Assembly: GCA_008973525.1 (NCBI GenBank) | Contig: WACJ01000352.1 | Coordinates: forward strand, 1-64,000 | Length of the DNA: 64,000 nt | Direction: 5' to 3' | Source: Stenopsyche tienmushanensis | Lineage: Eukaryota; Arthropoda; Insecta; Trichoptera; Stenopsychidae | Shown: positions 44,701-58,165 of the stretch, piece after piece | Layout: each line of letters begins with the position of its first letter | Numbering within the stretch: position 1 is the first letter of the stretch | The notes under the pieces: generated by a model | Told to the model about the DNA's origin: nothing | Databases searched by the model: none | Seen by the model: only the letters and a program-made list of their open reading frames with translations | Made by a program: the position numbers and the translations under genes

Positions 44701-46339
44701 CTTCACAGTTCCATAGACGCTCCATAGAGATCCACATGTTTTTTCGAGATACTGGGCAATATTTCGTACAAACAACTGTCTCAAATTGGGGTGCTTACAA
44801 AAAAGACGTCCACGATAGATTGATCGTTAAAAATTCATCTAGTTTATTCCTTTCAGAAAGATTTCAAGATAGATATTCCATGATGCGCCAGGGAATCGCC
44901 GTCCTGTTTTTCGCTATTTAAATTGATCCAGAATTTACTACCACTGGAGGGCCATCCTTTTCCTTGCAGAAATTCTTTCCTGATTAAAAAGGTTTCGCAT
45001 TCCAATGGGCAACGAGCGCATCGACCATTTTCACTCGGCAGAAAAGGGCGGAAATTTGTAACCGACGGTCACGTAATGAAAAAAAGTGAGCGTGACAGAG
45101 CGCGTTAATGAGACGTAGACGAGCTTAACTCCCCTACAAAACGTAAAAACGAACATTCTAGCAATTAATTTTAATTACAGTGTTTGAATGTAAAACTTGC
45201 GCGAAAATTTTCATAATTTCAGCCCGACTAAATGATGTCCAATAGAGGAAATTTCTAATTAATTTTGTTATGTAGGACATTCGCCTAGCCTACATAATGT
45301 ACACTGTTATTCATCACATTTGGCTTATCTCGATTTAATCCCTTGATAAAGACCTCTTCTCATTCTAATTTACCTTAAAATACTTTATGATATTCAAAAA
45401 ATGCATTCGAACTTCATTCAAATTTCATCTTCTGACACCAAATGTTGAAAAAATGGTGTCAGATCTTCATTCACTATTTGAGCTTTTTGAAGTCCTCATA
45501 TACAATCTCATTTGATATACAGTCAATTCAATAGTTCAAATTGCACTAAAATGAAGCTGTAAATAGAAAAGGATCATAGCATATTACTACTTTTAAAAAA
45601 TATTGATAAGCCTGTTGTGAGATTAAATTATTAATGAAATTTTGGTTTTATTCAGCATTATTTAACACGTATTTGGAAGGAATACTATTATATGTACTAA
45701 ATTTATTTTTGAGCTCTATTAAAAATATATATAGACTTAAAAGGATCGCCTCAATGTTTGAACATAGAGTTCTAACACCTCGCCACTAAACGTTTCATAT
45801 TACCAATTTTCCATTAGTTCTCATTATCGGATCGAACTTCAATGTTACCACACAAAGACTACTAAAAATAACCTTTAATATATTTTATGAAAATTTATTA
45901 CCATTCAATTCAGCCAAGCGTGATATTCCATGCGAAAATTATATATATTGTGTGTATTTGTAAAAGATCTATTTAGTTAACTTACTTTAGCGTATGTATA
46001 ACAGCGCAATATAATGTCTTAATTTTCATCAACAATGAGAAACAATAAGTATCTAAAACTTAACAAGAAAATCTAGCTAAAACCTAGAGGTTCATGCTGT
46101 TGGATATCTTTGTGCTAACTAAAAAAAATAATGAAAGCGACTGCAGATCGTTTAATATGATAAATTCATGAAGTGCACAGTATAGTACAAAACAGTGAAT
46201 TTAAAATTCCATGTCCTTGCGGACATGCTCCTTCTCCACTTCTTGCGTCCACTTGCACTTTGAGCGCGGGGGGAAGCTAGCTAAATTTAACTTTGAAATT
46301 CTTGGGCTGTCCTAAAGTTAGAGAGGATAGCCAAAAGGT
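44701..46339. other. No gene seen
   Basis: AT-rich sequence with no supportable feature. Confidence 0.3.
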
Positions 46340-46400
46340 TTCCGTGTCCAATCGGTCCGAATTTCGGACCACGTCAAAGGAGCGTCTCGCGATCTGACGC
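46340..46400 (+). repeat. 'Cggtccg' palindrome repeat, copy 2
   Basis: CGGTCCGAATTTCGGACC at 46353-46370 is followed by 'gagcgtctcgcgatctgac', matching 58099-58150 ('cggtccgcttttcggaccg', 'gagcgcctcgcaatcagat'). Confidence 0.45.
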
Positions 46401-46609
46401 CATCCCCGAAATTGTCCACAGAACATAGTCTGCATCCATGAACAGATTTTTGTATGAACATTCCGAAGTTGTAGAAAGTCCAATCCTAACCAACGAGGCC
46501 CTAAAGCGTCCGTGTCCTGAGAGGAACTGGGACGTCCGGTGATAATGAAGAGTGTAGATAAATGTGTACAAAGAAGATCCTGTAGGAAGATAATGGATAG
46601 ATACCTTCG

Positions 46610-46738
46610 GCCTTGTGCTGGACAGGCCGGCGGTCGCCGCGGCCCATGGCGGGGCTGCCGAGCGAGCGGCGGCGCGCGCGGGGCCCCGCGCTCGCGCAGC
46701 GGTACTATCGGCCCCCGCGCCCCGCACCACACAGCGCC
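46610..46738. other. Extremely GC-rich patch
   Basis: About 130 bp dominated by G and C with many CpGs ('ggcggcgcgcgcggggcccc', 'gcccccgcgccccgcac'), unlike the AT-rich surroundings. Overlapping frames on both strands are products of base composition. Options are a CpG-type promoter, a fragment of a transposon or rDNA-like sequence, or an assembly artefact. Confidence 0.5.
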
Positions 46739-47652
46739 ACTGTATTATCGTGATTGTGCCAAATACCTAGAAACAAAAAAAAACAATATTAAGACGCGGT
46801 AGATCAAATGGGCGTGAGCGTCACGAAAAGTGAAACTCCGGCCAACAGTTGGTCCGCCTCCATCGCACACATAATAAAAACGCTACACGCATTCCTTGCA
46901 TCGTCACTACAGTATGTATATCCATAAGTAGCATAAAGCAATCACCAGACCAGTAAGTTGCCTTTTTTATTATATATTGCACAAACACAGCTCCATATTT
47001 TAATTAGCAATTTCCTTTAACAAACGTAAAAAAACAAGCAAAGCTTCTTTCATGAGATTATCATCTACAATTCATCTTATTGCAAGCGATGGACTATTGG
47101 ATGCTCATTCCCTGTTTTTCATAGATAACAAGTAGTACGCAGAAAAAACAGGCAGTCAAATCCATTATTCTTTGGCTGTAAACAAACGAACAATTGCACC
47201 CATGTTTATTTATGTATGTACAAGCTTCATACGCGCTGCGATGGTCCTGACAGATAAGTGAATTCTTATGATAATAAGTAGCGGCCAAGCATCTCACTAC
47301 TCAAGACGTTAACAGTGATTTTGGAACGAAATAAAATCTTAAAACAATTCAAGAAATATTAAGAAATCTCAGGAATAAAATAGCTACGGCGAGTCAGTCT
47401 CATATATTATAATTCAATATTGAGCGAGTCTTAAAAGATTTCACAGTTAAGTTTTGGGATCCGACCGATCGTCTTGGACGCGGAAAGATTTGTTTTTGCT
47501 GTCGGCGTTTCCAATCTCGTAACTTTTTATCTTGGTGAAATAATAAAGGCCTGGAGCCAACAATCGTGTTGCAGATTTATACAGATCTTTTGTACGAACA
47601 GTGAATGGACTCTGGGAGGGTGTCCGTTTGGAAGCGTGAGCGTCGGGGCAGG

Positions 47653-47692
47653 GTGCGGTTACGGGGTTACGCCCGGCACCCCGTAACCGCAC
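47653..47692. repeat. Perfect 15-bp hairpin
   Basis: GTGCGGTTACGGGGT (47653-47667) and its exact reverse complement ACCCCGTAACCGCAC (47678-47692) flank a 10-base loop TACGCCCGGC. It is followed by 'atctgccacgtaaca'. The surrounding 250 bp are GC-richer than average and may be part of a mobile element. Confidence 0.7.
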
Positions 47693-47701
47693 ATCTGCCA
47701 C

Positions 47702-48886
47702 GTAACACTATTTTATTCACTACACTGGAATGTACAAACTTAAACTAATCTGTATCTGTTCTAATTTAAAAATGGCATTAATTTTAGTCTGAAACAAATT
47801 AAAATTTTCATTCGTTCATTCATTTAAAAATAATCTGCTAATTGATATTGATGAACTGCAAAGCAAGTTCATTTGATGCATTGTATGGCGGTGGGTGGAA
47901 ATTTGATTAAGCTGAAATTGAATTTTCTGCTTACGTCGATTTTGAATAGTTTGCATCGTCACAATGGATTCAAAGATGAAGTAAGTAAATATAATTTCAA
48001 CGTTGGGCGAGTACGTCGGCAACATTTTCCGATGGAAATGTCTTCCCAAAGCAAATAACATTCAGCGAGTATCATCTTCTCAATAAAAGCTTTTCCTCGT
48101 CTTGCAAAAGAGCAGAATTTTTATACGGAGACGATAATAGTCAGTTGAAAATGTTCCGTACAGGGAAGAATTCCCCTTTTTATTCTCTCATCGGGTGTTC
48201 CACGGCGATGTTCTTCCCCGAAGAACATTATCGCATCTGTCCGCTCTCTCATCTTGGCGTATACAGCCTCTTCATCTGTTTATGACTTTGATTCCGACGC
48301 TTAACATTTTAAACGTGGCGTGTAATTTTTTTTATTACCTTCAATAATCTCAACACTCCGATCGTAAATCGTTTATCATCGCTTTTTACATCCGCGTTGG
48401 GGATGTTATCTATATCTACCTGCGAAAGCTTCTAAATATTCCTCTTGTTGAAGTGTCAGCGGTCCATAATTCATCATAAAAATGGGGTTGAGGATTTATG
48501 TACATTTTTACGTAATTCTGCTGAAGCATGAAATTCTATGGTGAAAATCCCGGAAGGTTGTGTCATATTTTAGGCATTATATCTGATCCTGCTTTGACTC
48601 CCGCTGATATGGCCTTTGATATTCTGCATTAATGGCGTGCATGATTTTAGATTGTTAGCACAATTTCGACAAAATATTCTAATAAATCTATTTAAATGGA
48701 CTTTTAAAATTTCAGATGCATTACGTACATTTTTTTAAATTCATTTCACTACTATAAGATTTAGAAATGAATTCAGAAAAATTCCATGGAATTTTGCATA
48801 CAACACAGTTGACCAAATAATATAAAATAGTTTATAATACAGGAGACAGCAAATTAATAAACTTAATTACATTTCGTATTCAAATA
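47702..48886. other. No gene seen
   Basis: AT-rich sequence without a supportable feature. Confidence 0.3.
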
Positions 48887-48894
48887 GGTATAAC

Positions 48895-49480
48895 TAGGGA
48901 ATCCAATCCCGAGCCAAAATTTCAATCCCGGGATTTCGGGAAAATAAATTATTTCGGGAAGGCGAAATAATCTTATTTATTAAAGAAAAGATAAAAATAC
49001 AATTCAAAAATAGATTAATAAAACACTAAAAAATTTGATATACCATCAATGTGACTGATAAAATTCCTCTCTGCTGAAACACGGACTGAAACTCGCAAAA
49101 TTCCCGATTTCCCGACAAATTATTTATTTCCGTCGCTGCAGATGAATACTTATATACTATAATACTTCAATGTGATTCGTAATTATATTACGGAGGAATA
49201 CAAAAATTCTGAACCCCTTATCTATTATATTTCACATCGATATTCCCATTATTAGAGTTGAGGTGTAGTAAATACATCACCGGTAGGGAAAGGTAAATAT
49301 AACAATTTTAAAAACATATATGTTCTGTATATATATGTACACAACGATTAGACAGTTACTGCCCCTAGGCGTCGCCTAAGCTCGCCAATTAGGAGTTACG
49401 CCACTGTTTCCAAGCATCCAGATTTCTACGAGAATGTCTCGATTTGGTAGCCTTCAACGATTTCGGGATTGGATTCCCTA
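48895..49480 (+). mobile_element. hAT-type MITE with perfect 8-bp target duplication (586 bp)
   Basis: The terminal inverted repeats are TAGGGAATCCAATCCCGA (both ends, 18 bp). The octamer ggtataac is duplicated exactly at 48887-48894 and 49481-49488. The interior carries the common blocks of the five-copy family but no transposase. It sets the ends of the family and the 8-bp duplication places it in hAT. Confidence 0.88.
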
Positions 49481-49488
49481 GGTATAAC

Positions 49489-49779
49489 AGCATCATATGA
49501 AAAATTCTTTCCCAATAAAAGTTCCTTATGGAGATCGCCTACATCCGTAGATGGGGGTAACTTAAGATAAAAATAATCTCTATCGCTATCTAATCTCTAT
49601 ACAACAATTAATGGATGGCAATTTTAGATCATCCTTTATAATAGGGTGTTTTGCTCGAAAATTTTTTTTTGGGAGATAGGGGGGGTCTTTTGCTACGTTT
49701 TACACATAGACTTTATATCCTAAGTGCCAAGGTCGTTAAAATAGATTTTTTTTCAAAATTTTGAAAAACTACCCCTGCA
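49489..49779. other. No gene seen
   Basis: Nothing supportable before the small transposase remnant. Confidence 0.3.
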
Positions 49780-49895
49780 AAAATACGTCCCTAGGCAAAA
49801 AAATCTAGTGGTGTCAGGTCTGAATACCATGCTAATGTAATAGGGCACGTCCCCAAGCAAAGAAATCCAGTGGTGTCAGGTCTGGAGAACAAAAA
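49780..49895 (-). pseudogene. Duplicated mariner-type transposase fragment
   Basis: On the minus strand 'ccagacctgacaccactgga' and 'cagacctgacaccactagat' occur about 60 bp apart. Each reads like the SPDLTPLDFF motif near the end of some mariner-group transposases (CSPDLTPLDFFAWGR in the first). The upstream minus-strand sequence (to about 50540) may be more of the same gene, but I cannot read it convincingly. Confidence 0.35.
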
Positions 49896-52800
49896 AGTCT
49901 GGAGAGACAAAGGTGCTCACAAAAGAAATCCTAATTGAAGGAATAATCGTCGCCGTCAAACAACAGTGGCTAATTTTGTAAAAAAAATGTAATAAAAACA
50001 TTATAACATAAACAGTATTTCTATAACCCTGACCATGGCGTTTGCACATTTTTGTGACATTGGAAGCTCAGAACTAATTTTGTTTGAACCAGTTAAAGGA
50101 AAAAATATTCATTTAAATCGAAAATATATTGCAAAATGCCAAAATATTTGTGCTATTACAGATTAAAAAGATATGATGATTCAAAGGTGAAAATTTGGGT
50201 ATTTTTTCAAAATGTTAAAAAAAACTTTCTATTTCAGCAGCTTTAAAACAGAATCTATGTGTGAAATATAGCAAAAGATCCTCCTAAATCAAAAAATATG
50301 TGATCCATGTGGAAAACATCCTGTATGTGTGACTGTGTAAAATTATAAATGTCTTTCAAATTCTTGCATGGGGAATTCGTTGAAGACCAAATAACTTGTA
50401 ATGTGGTATTTCGAAAATGTCCAGACCACGTTTTGTCCAAATAATTCCCCGAATTCGCCTAAATTCTGGCGAATATGTTGCTTAATAAGGGATTTAAGAT
50501 AAAATTCAATAACAATATGATGATAAAATCTTGTAATCAACGTTTAAAAAAAACTCAAGAAATTTGCATTACAGAGCTCATCTTCAGAGGATTATATGGG
50601 TTTTGAATTTTCAAACAAATACATTTATTTATTTTTTATCCAAAAGTACAATATGTTAAGGGTATTGTCCCAAATTTTCAAGTTAATAGGAATAAAACTC
50701 TAAGAGAGTGAGTCTGAGTGGTTGAGATCATCGCACTTTAATCGCTATTTTCTTAAAACTTAAACGATTTCTCAAAAATAAATTCACCAATCTTATTAAA
50801 ATTTCGCATAATTCTTCTAAATATAATTGAGTTGTGATTTTATCGAAAATTATACTTTTTTGCTTTTAACTCTGCCAAAAATTCAAATTTAAATTTTTAT
50901 TTTAAACCCTTCATTCAACCACGATCTATTATCATCTATTAACAGAAAATATTTAGATTATTGATTTCATATAAAGCTATCATGAGTTATCTTAACAACC
51001 ATTGCAAGAATACTCTTTTTAAGGATCTTCGAAAATCTAGTCTATGTATTAAATTTTTTCTAGTCTAATACATTTTTAAATGAAATTTTTATATAAATTA
51101 TTGCTTAAATATTTGTCTTTTTTATGCTTTAAAGTTGTAATAAAATATTTGTTACATTGCATTTTATTCACATTTTTTGTCCGAGATTGAATCTGCTTTT
51201 CAGAATATGAAACACCTTATATAAGACAATATTGTCTTAATTATGCAACATTAAGTTCTATTAAGTCTTAAAAACATAACTACTTTTCCAGACTTGCGAT
51301 ATTTAGTTAATTTTCTGTATATAGCTTGAAATTATAGTTATTATCATAGCATTTAATATAATGAGGGTCGTAATGGGAGGCGTTGGTGTTATTTAAATAA
51401 ACAATAATACGAGACTATTTTGCATGACTCAAAATGACGAGTTCGTCGTTTTTAGATAGTTTCCATCATCTTTCAACAAAGATTTAGTGTTATGACATGT
51501 GGTAATAAAAAAACATAGTGAAAGTATCGCCGTTACATATGAGTCTACATTTTGACTACACACACGTCCCATTTTTAAAAAAGGATCACATATATTCTCG
51601 TGTGTACACGTCCTTTATAACTTTTCATGTTTACCAGACAAAATATTGCGCCGAATCTCGTCCGAACAGCATCAACACCCCGAAAATGGCGGACCGCATT
51701 TTTCATACCCCATTTATCGCGTGTACATTTGCGAATATCAAATTGTATGATGTATTATTTTCCCAAGGAGGAAACAATAAATCTCACTCTTTTCGGTGGC
51801 AAATTCTCAAACGATCAGGTTGATATCGCAACTTTGGGCGTTGAAGAGACGAAACGCGAAAATTATGATAAATTCCCTCCTGCGAATCGTATCAGGATTT
51901 TTTCTTCGCTGTCTTATTGTTCTGTTTTGTGTGTAAAAAAAAACAAGGTACACAAAAAGGGTAATTTTTATACAGTAACAAGACGGGGGGCTGTATGGGG
52001 AAAAAGTTGAAATTTATTCCGAAACTTTGGTCACAAGTTTCGTCTCTGGGGAGGCTCCACCGAATATGATTTCGTATCCTTGCAGCGAAAACAAAATTAG
52101 CACAACAAAGAAGTTATTAAAAATTCGCCTCTTACAGGCTTTCGTCCTGAATTCCAATTCGAAACAGGTGATTCGGAAATACAGATATATATACGTAATT
52201 CAAAACCTAATTTAAATCCATATAATATTTTGGCTGTAACATAGGGTTGATTGTCAAGGGTGTTTTTTTTTTAATCAATGAATCCCTTTATATTATCAAA
52301 TGGATCGGTTCGTTCACATGGGCGTCATCTGGGTGAGCCGAAGTAAGAGTCTCTATTGATTGATTATCTATTTTAAAGCACATCAATCAATATTATATAC
52401 ATATAAAATTATCTGTACTGCTTATAAAATCGCATCTGAAAAGTATAAAATCCCATTGAATATTATGCTAAAATTCTCTAGAATAAAACGAGCGTGATAT
52501 CATATAGTCTCGCCCAATTATTGATCATTATTTTGGCGATGAATTATTATTAAAACTATATATTTTTAATTCAGAATATTGGAAATGAATTAGAGTTTAC
52601 ATGTACAGATAGAGCCACACAACCCAATTATACTTGTAAATTAGACTAGCGCAAATTGAATAGGCTCATAACGAAGGAACAAATCTAATTCAATTATAAG
52701 ACGGTGTAGGCAAATTTAATGAATAAATTTAGCATCGCCTTATATCGATCCGTACCAAAAGAAATGTCATGGAACATCTCGATAAACTCCTCATGATTTT

Positions 52801-54989
52801 ATTTTATATGTCCCACGTAGACAAGTGTCGCATAGGACCGCTGGGTCGATGATTATTTATGTCTTTACGTCGCCTACTCCACTCCCGGTTGAGCCTTTTC
52901 CACCCTGGAGAAATCTGGACCTCTTATCTTTGTGTAACAGGTATGTACGGTGGGGCAACGTGGCGGTGCGTGCGTGCAACCTAATCCGCTTTATAAAAGG
53001 AAGTCGTTTTAAACCGGAAGGATTTCCTAGCGTACGTTCCTGGAATATACAATGACGTATGGCTTCCAACTTTGAAGCTTTCCTGGATGGAATCCCGAAA
53101 CAGGATCTAATTTGTAATCAAACGTATTCGTGTCCCTCGTTGACCATAAGAAGATAGTTTCGCAACTCTGATCTTATTAAGACATTTATATGTAAAATTT
53201 TAATGAAAGCTTCAAGATACGAGTATTTTGGACAAATTATATTAAATTTAAGTATTTAATTCAGGCGTTAATAATTTTTCTTGGTCACTGTTTGCTCAAC
53301 AAACTTTGCTTTAATGATTTCTTGGGTTAACTTATGAAGTTGCAGAAGCGACAAATATTGTAATATTTCTTAAATCAGCTCCATGCAAATCATAGCAAAA
53401 TTATCTACAGAAATATGAAATTAAATAGATTGTAACTGGAATTGTATTCAATTATAAGTTTCAGACAAAAACTCGAAGGAAAATTATCAAGTTTGACCAA
53501 TATAATAACAGCTTTTTCTGCAAGGAAAATTAATTAACAAGAACTCTTCAAGAGACACTCAAGTATCATTAGGTGTTGCCGTCTTGTAGCGAGCTTCAAG
53601 TGACTTTAATGGCCATCGATTGAAATAAAGAAAACCCTTCAGCTGAACCATTTCACATTCATAAATCATTTAAGAGCGATCAATAATTAAACGTGTTCTC
53701 CGATGAGAATTGCGGTCTTCGTTATTCCAAAGGACCACTTCGGATAAATATTCGAACGAAATACATCCTGTGGTTTTTCTGGACCGGAAGACCAAAATAC
53801 ACGAATCATGTGTGTTTTGCCGAATCTCGTCCGTTTATTCCACACATCCCAGCATCCCACGGGATAAGCGATCCTTTGGATTAAATTATTTACAACGACT
53901 CTTTAGATTCAGGTATGGATGGATCCGCTTGCAGATCTCTGCAGAATGGATGATCAAAGAACAACACATCAGAATTCCAAGATGTTTGGCTCTTGGATTG
54001 TTGCTTTGAGCATCGGCTTTCTTCGCGGTGTTGTTTAATCATTCCAGCGAAAGAGAACTTTTCGGGGAAATACAAAGCGAAATATTCGCATAAGATTTAT
54101 TATGCGAAGGGAGCCTTTGTAGAAACAGGATTTTCTATAATAAAAAAATAAAAATATTAAGATTGTGATAGGGGGATATTGTTACACGCCAGCCTCGCAA
54201 AAAATAATATTTATTACCGCTTTTTTGACATTTTCACGTTCAATATAATATTACAATAATATCAAATTTAAAATGATAAAATACCCTAAACATCCACTCT
54301 TCTGGGAACAGTCGAAAGATATGGTGAATAAATTCAAATTTTGTACTCGCTTTCAACGCGCTTTATTTATTAAAACATTACTGAATTTCTTCTAACCATT
54401 AGCGTATTTAGAAACAGATTTTCAAAATAGCTGGTAAAAATGTGAAAGTAGTAAAAACACAATTAAGATCCTTAATGCACTGTTCTAACCTGATTAAAGA
54501 AGTAATAGTATTTACATAATATAGAGTAGAATACAGTAATAAGAGATAAAAAGGGCAGTATTATTGCAGGTAAAAGAGGCGCTGAACTTGTTCCATCGTA
54601 AGTAGATTTCTTATACTCCCTTTCTCCAAGTTTTTTTTTTTGGAAAAAGTTACTTCGTTGGGGATTAGTTTAAATCATTCATCCCTAAAGTGATCTATAT
54701 CGATCCCCGGGGGTTGATTCCAACCTGTAAGATTCATGTCAGTGGTAAAATTAAATAATTCGTGCATGAGAGGTCCAAGAGAGTGGATCCCATTTCATCC
54801 CCACACTCAACATAGATACAAGGATAGACTGAAAACTAATGCACAAACGCTTGAAGATCGGTCAAAAAGTACATCAAAGTACAATTCTTAAGTTTAAAAT
54901 CATATATTTATTTATCAACATAGTCATACGTTTCTCAACAAGTTTTTTTTTATTTCGTCACTGAAAAATTCGTTCGATTTTTCTCGTAT
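49896..54989. other. Long region with no gene seen
   Basis: About 5 kb of mainly AT-rich sequence. The frames at 51518-52010 and 52825-53055 are the longest, but show no signal peptide, domain or splice support, and no similarity elsewhere in the window. Confidence 0.35.
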
Positions 54990-56430
54990 TATCTCATCTT
55001 CCGAGGAATATAATCACTTGGATCTGTTTTTATTCGAATCTTTTTTATGCGATTTTGAAGTTATGTGGTTTTCAAAAATAATGGAACCTATCCTTTTTTT
55101 CTATAGAGCACAAAGCTTTTTTCTATGCGAATATGCGTTATATGGCAGGAAAGAAACAGAAGACAATATTGAAGTGGAAGAAACTCCTGCTCTCCTTACA
55201 GTAAAAAATATACAATAAACTGGTCAATCTATTTATTGTACATGATTCAAATTCTGAACGTGCTTTGAAATTCCAGCATGAGATTAAGATTTGAATGTAA
55301 AAAAATATTGGTTAGTCTTCATAAAGTTTTTTTTATGCGATTTTTAGTACATTTCATCATATTGATTTGAAGTTATGCGGTTTTTAAAAACAACCAAATC
55401 TCTCAGTTTTCTATGTATTTCAAGTTTTTTTATGCGGATTTTTTATATGCGACTCCCCGTGGAACGTATCTATCGCATAAAAACAGACACAAGAAACAGA
55501 TATTTCAATAAGGCTTGCGATACGCTTTTGAATGACTCGCTGGTCATTTTTAATCAAATCGTTGAAATATCAACCTTAAATTGAAAAATTAGGCCATCTG
55601 CACATATCGCGTTAAAAAACCAAATGGGTCCACGGGGACCTCAAACTTAAATTGCGCCATATGCTAAAATTGCATTGAATAAACTCTATCAAAGTGAATA
55701 GCTCTGTGTCAACTTTAAAAACATATTTAAAATTGATATGAATTTGTAAAAAATCAATACACTCAAATTTATTTTTGTGCGATTTCAAAGTTATGCGTTT
55801 TTTAAAAGCATTTTTTTTTAAATTTCATAAAGAGCAAGTATCGAGATATTTTGGATTAAATACAAAATGGATCATATTTACAAATTTGGATTGTTTAAAT
55901 CATGTTGCATCTGCTATTATTCAATTACGACCACAAACTTAAAAGGATTATTTTGTGGGGGATTTTGAAAAAAATGATTTTGTTTTCTTTGCATTTTTTC
56001 AAAGATCAGACTTTTAAAAATATATCCACCAAAGGAATTTTCAAAATTCCAGTTACTTAGGGAGTTATAGATATTTTAGTGACGCAGTAACTAAGCCCGT
56101 TCCTACTAATATGAAATCTTTAAGCGCGTTTTTCAACACGGTTGACATGATATCTCAAGTTCTAATGAATTTATTTACTTTAAATTGAGTACGAACTTTT
56201 TCTATATAACCTTCTATTGTTTCTGCCAGATTTATATCAAAATTATTTTTTTAGCCATTTAAAAAAAATTAAAACTAAAAAAATAAGTCCAAAAAATGTT
56301 TTCTTTTTAAGCGTATCTTCACTTTTCCTATATAAGTCATAATTTTTTTGTGGAACGCATTTATCGCACAAAAAAGGTTTAAATGTATTAGAAAACAGAG
56401 GGTCTACCCAAAGCAAAACCAAAAAATGGC
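54990..56430 (+). repeat. pogo/Tigger-like decayed element
   Basis: Repeated 'ttatgcgattttgaagttat', 'tatgcggttttt', 'ccccgtggaacgtatctatc' and 'gcataaaa' pieces occur near 55047, 55335, 55372, 55430-55490, 55600, 55780 and 56350. This is the style of end sequence found in pogo/Tigger transposons. No transposase was recognised, and the boundaries are approximate. Confidence 0.4.
55975..56345 (+). repeat. Interspersed repeat shared with 1840-2205
   Basis: Second copy of the repeat described at 1840, embedded in the pogo-like region. Confidence 0.55.
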
Positions 56431-57479
56431 ATCAATAAAGCTGTAAAAACACCATTTGACGCGTTCACCTCAAGTTTTTTAATAATTCCGTTATATAATT
56501 TGTAATTTTATCCAATCATGATGAAATAGTACAGAATATATGTCTTCGAATAGGAATTTCTTTTTCTTTTTCGATTAGAGAAAATCTCGTACGCTTTCGT
56601 TGGGGCGAACGCAACATTTCACACCGAACTTATTACAAATAGTGGAAGGCTTTATTCTTTGGCGGGTGGAAAATATATATGAATACGGCCCGAAGGAAAA
56701 ATTGAAAGGGGGATGGTTTTTTCCATCAATCCGGAATATTTCGAGATACGCCTTTTGTAGTGGTGCAGTTGTCACGTCTTTTTATTTGTGTGCCTCCGGG
56801 TGGAAACGGAAGAACACTTGTGCGTGTGTGAAGAAACAGATTTCTTTTATTAAAGGCTCCGCTCGTGTGAACTCGCTTTAAAACAGAATAGCAAATCTGG
56901 TGGAAAATCGAGAGAGTCAGAAAAGCCTTTTGGCGAAAAATCGATCATTCAGAAATCAACCAGGCTTAGATTGATTTTGAAAATTAAACCCTACACGATC
57001 TGTATCTCAGCTCATTGAAAAACAAACCTAGAAGGAAAGCTTTTTTACTGTTTGAGTCATGCAATAATGTTGCAAATACTCTCATACTTACTCGTAAATG
57101 TAGCAAAATTCGATTCAAATACGATTTCTTAATTGGGATTGTATTATATTTATCCATTTTCTGAGTTAAATACAGTATACCCCCATAATGGAACCATCGT
57201 AAAATATAAAAAGGATTATACACTAGGAAATTGTTATAAAACCGTATAAAAAACCAATCCATTATTTGATCCAAATAAAAGCATATTATAAATGTGTATT
57301 TGATTAAGCTCGCTTCAAAGTACGCTTTTTTGAAAAGCACTTAAGATGGACAACGTATTTAAACGTGGAATTCGATTAAATATATCCGTATCCGATCACG
57401 TTCAGTAATTATTTGAGAGATGATAAGCTAATCCGTGTCCATGAGCCCAACATGAGGTTCGAAATATCGGAAAGAGGTA

Positions 57480-57800
57480 TAAGTTGACTTTTTTTTTGGG
57501 GCTTTAAACGAGGCCATACGAACTGCCAAGACGAACAGCGCAATGGCCGACCAAATGATATAAATATCCCAGAAATGAAGAAGAAAATCCACAAAATGGT
57601 GTTGAATGACCGTCGACTGAAAATTTGGACATGAGAAAGCTGTGCGTAGGATGGGTGCCGCGTTTGCTTACAATGGAATAAAAACAGCATCGTTTCAATC
57701 GAGTGTTTGGCGATGTTTCACAGCAATAAAGCCGAGTTTTTGCGTTGGATTCAAAATCATGAATTAAACATGATTTCATCACTTCACACAAAGGACCATG
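57480..57800 (+). pseudogene. Second mariner transposase remnant
   Basis: Plus-strand pieces include KMVLNDRRLKI, then in other frames MRKLC, GWVPRLLTM and CLAMFHSNKAEFLRW. These follow the order of the N-terminal half of mariner transposases (DDRRLKVREIA..., ...MRKLCARWVPRLL, ...F..N..EFL.R). A deletion and several frame changes are evident. Minus-strand frames here are shadows. Confidence 0.65.
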
Positions 57801-58019
57801 AGAGGAATAAGGTGCAAAACCTGAATTTAATATATTTGCTAGAAAATGAGAAACTACATAGATTTTGTAACAAAAACTAGCTAATATAGCATAAATTATA
57901 TAGTTTTTATGAGTTTAAGGAAGTCTAAATTAGTTTGCGACTTCATTTGGCGCGAGCTACCTATATAAATCAGCCTTTGACGGGACTTCTCTGAGCGTAC
58001 AGATCGTAGAAGGCCCCCG

Positions 58020-58165
58020 GTACGCATTTATTTCCGAAAATACCACAAAAAAACCTAAAAGAGGATGCAGTAGTCACAAGGTCTATTATGTGTCCAACCG
58101 GTCCGCTTTTCGGACCGCTGACATGATGAATGAGCGCCTCGCAATCAGATGTTATGCCCGAGCTC
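58020..58165 (+). repeat. 'Cggtccg' palindrome repeat, copy 3
   Basis: CGGTCCGCTTTTCGGACCG at 58099-58117, with 'ggatgcagtagtcacaaggt' upstream and 'gagcgcctcgcaatcagatg' downstream, relates to copies at 19460 and 46340. Confidence 0.45.

Noticed and set aside
46277..46802. Overlapping long frames on both strands (151, 118 and 87 codons)
   Set aside because: They are a by-product of the extreme GC patch, where stop codons are rare. No domain or splice signals were seen.
51518..52010. 101- and 127-codon overlapping plus-strand frames
   Set aside because: No signal peptide, motif, splice context or similarity to other parts of the window.
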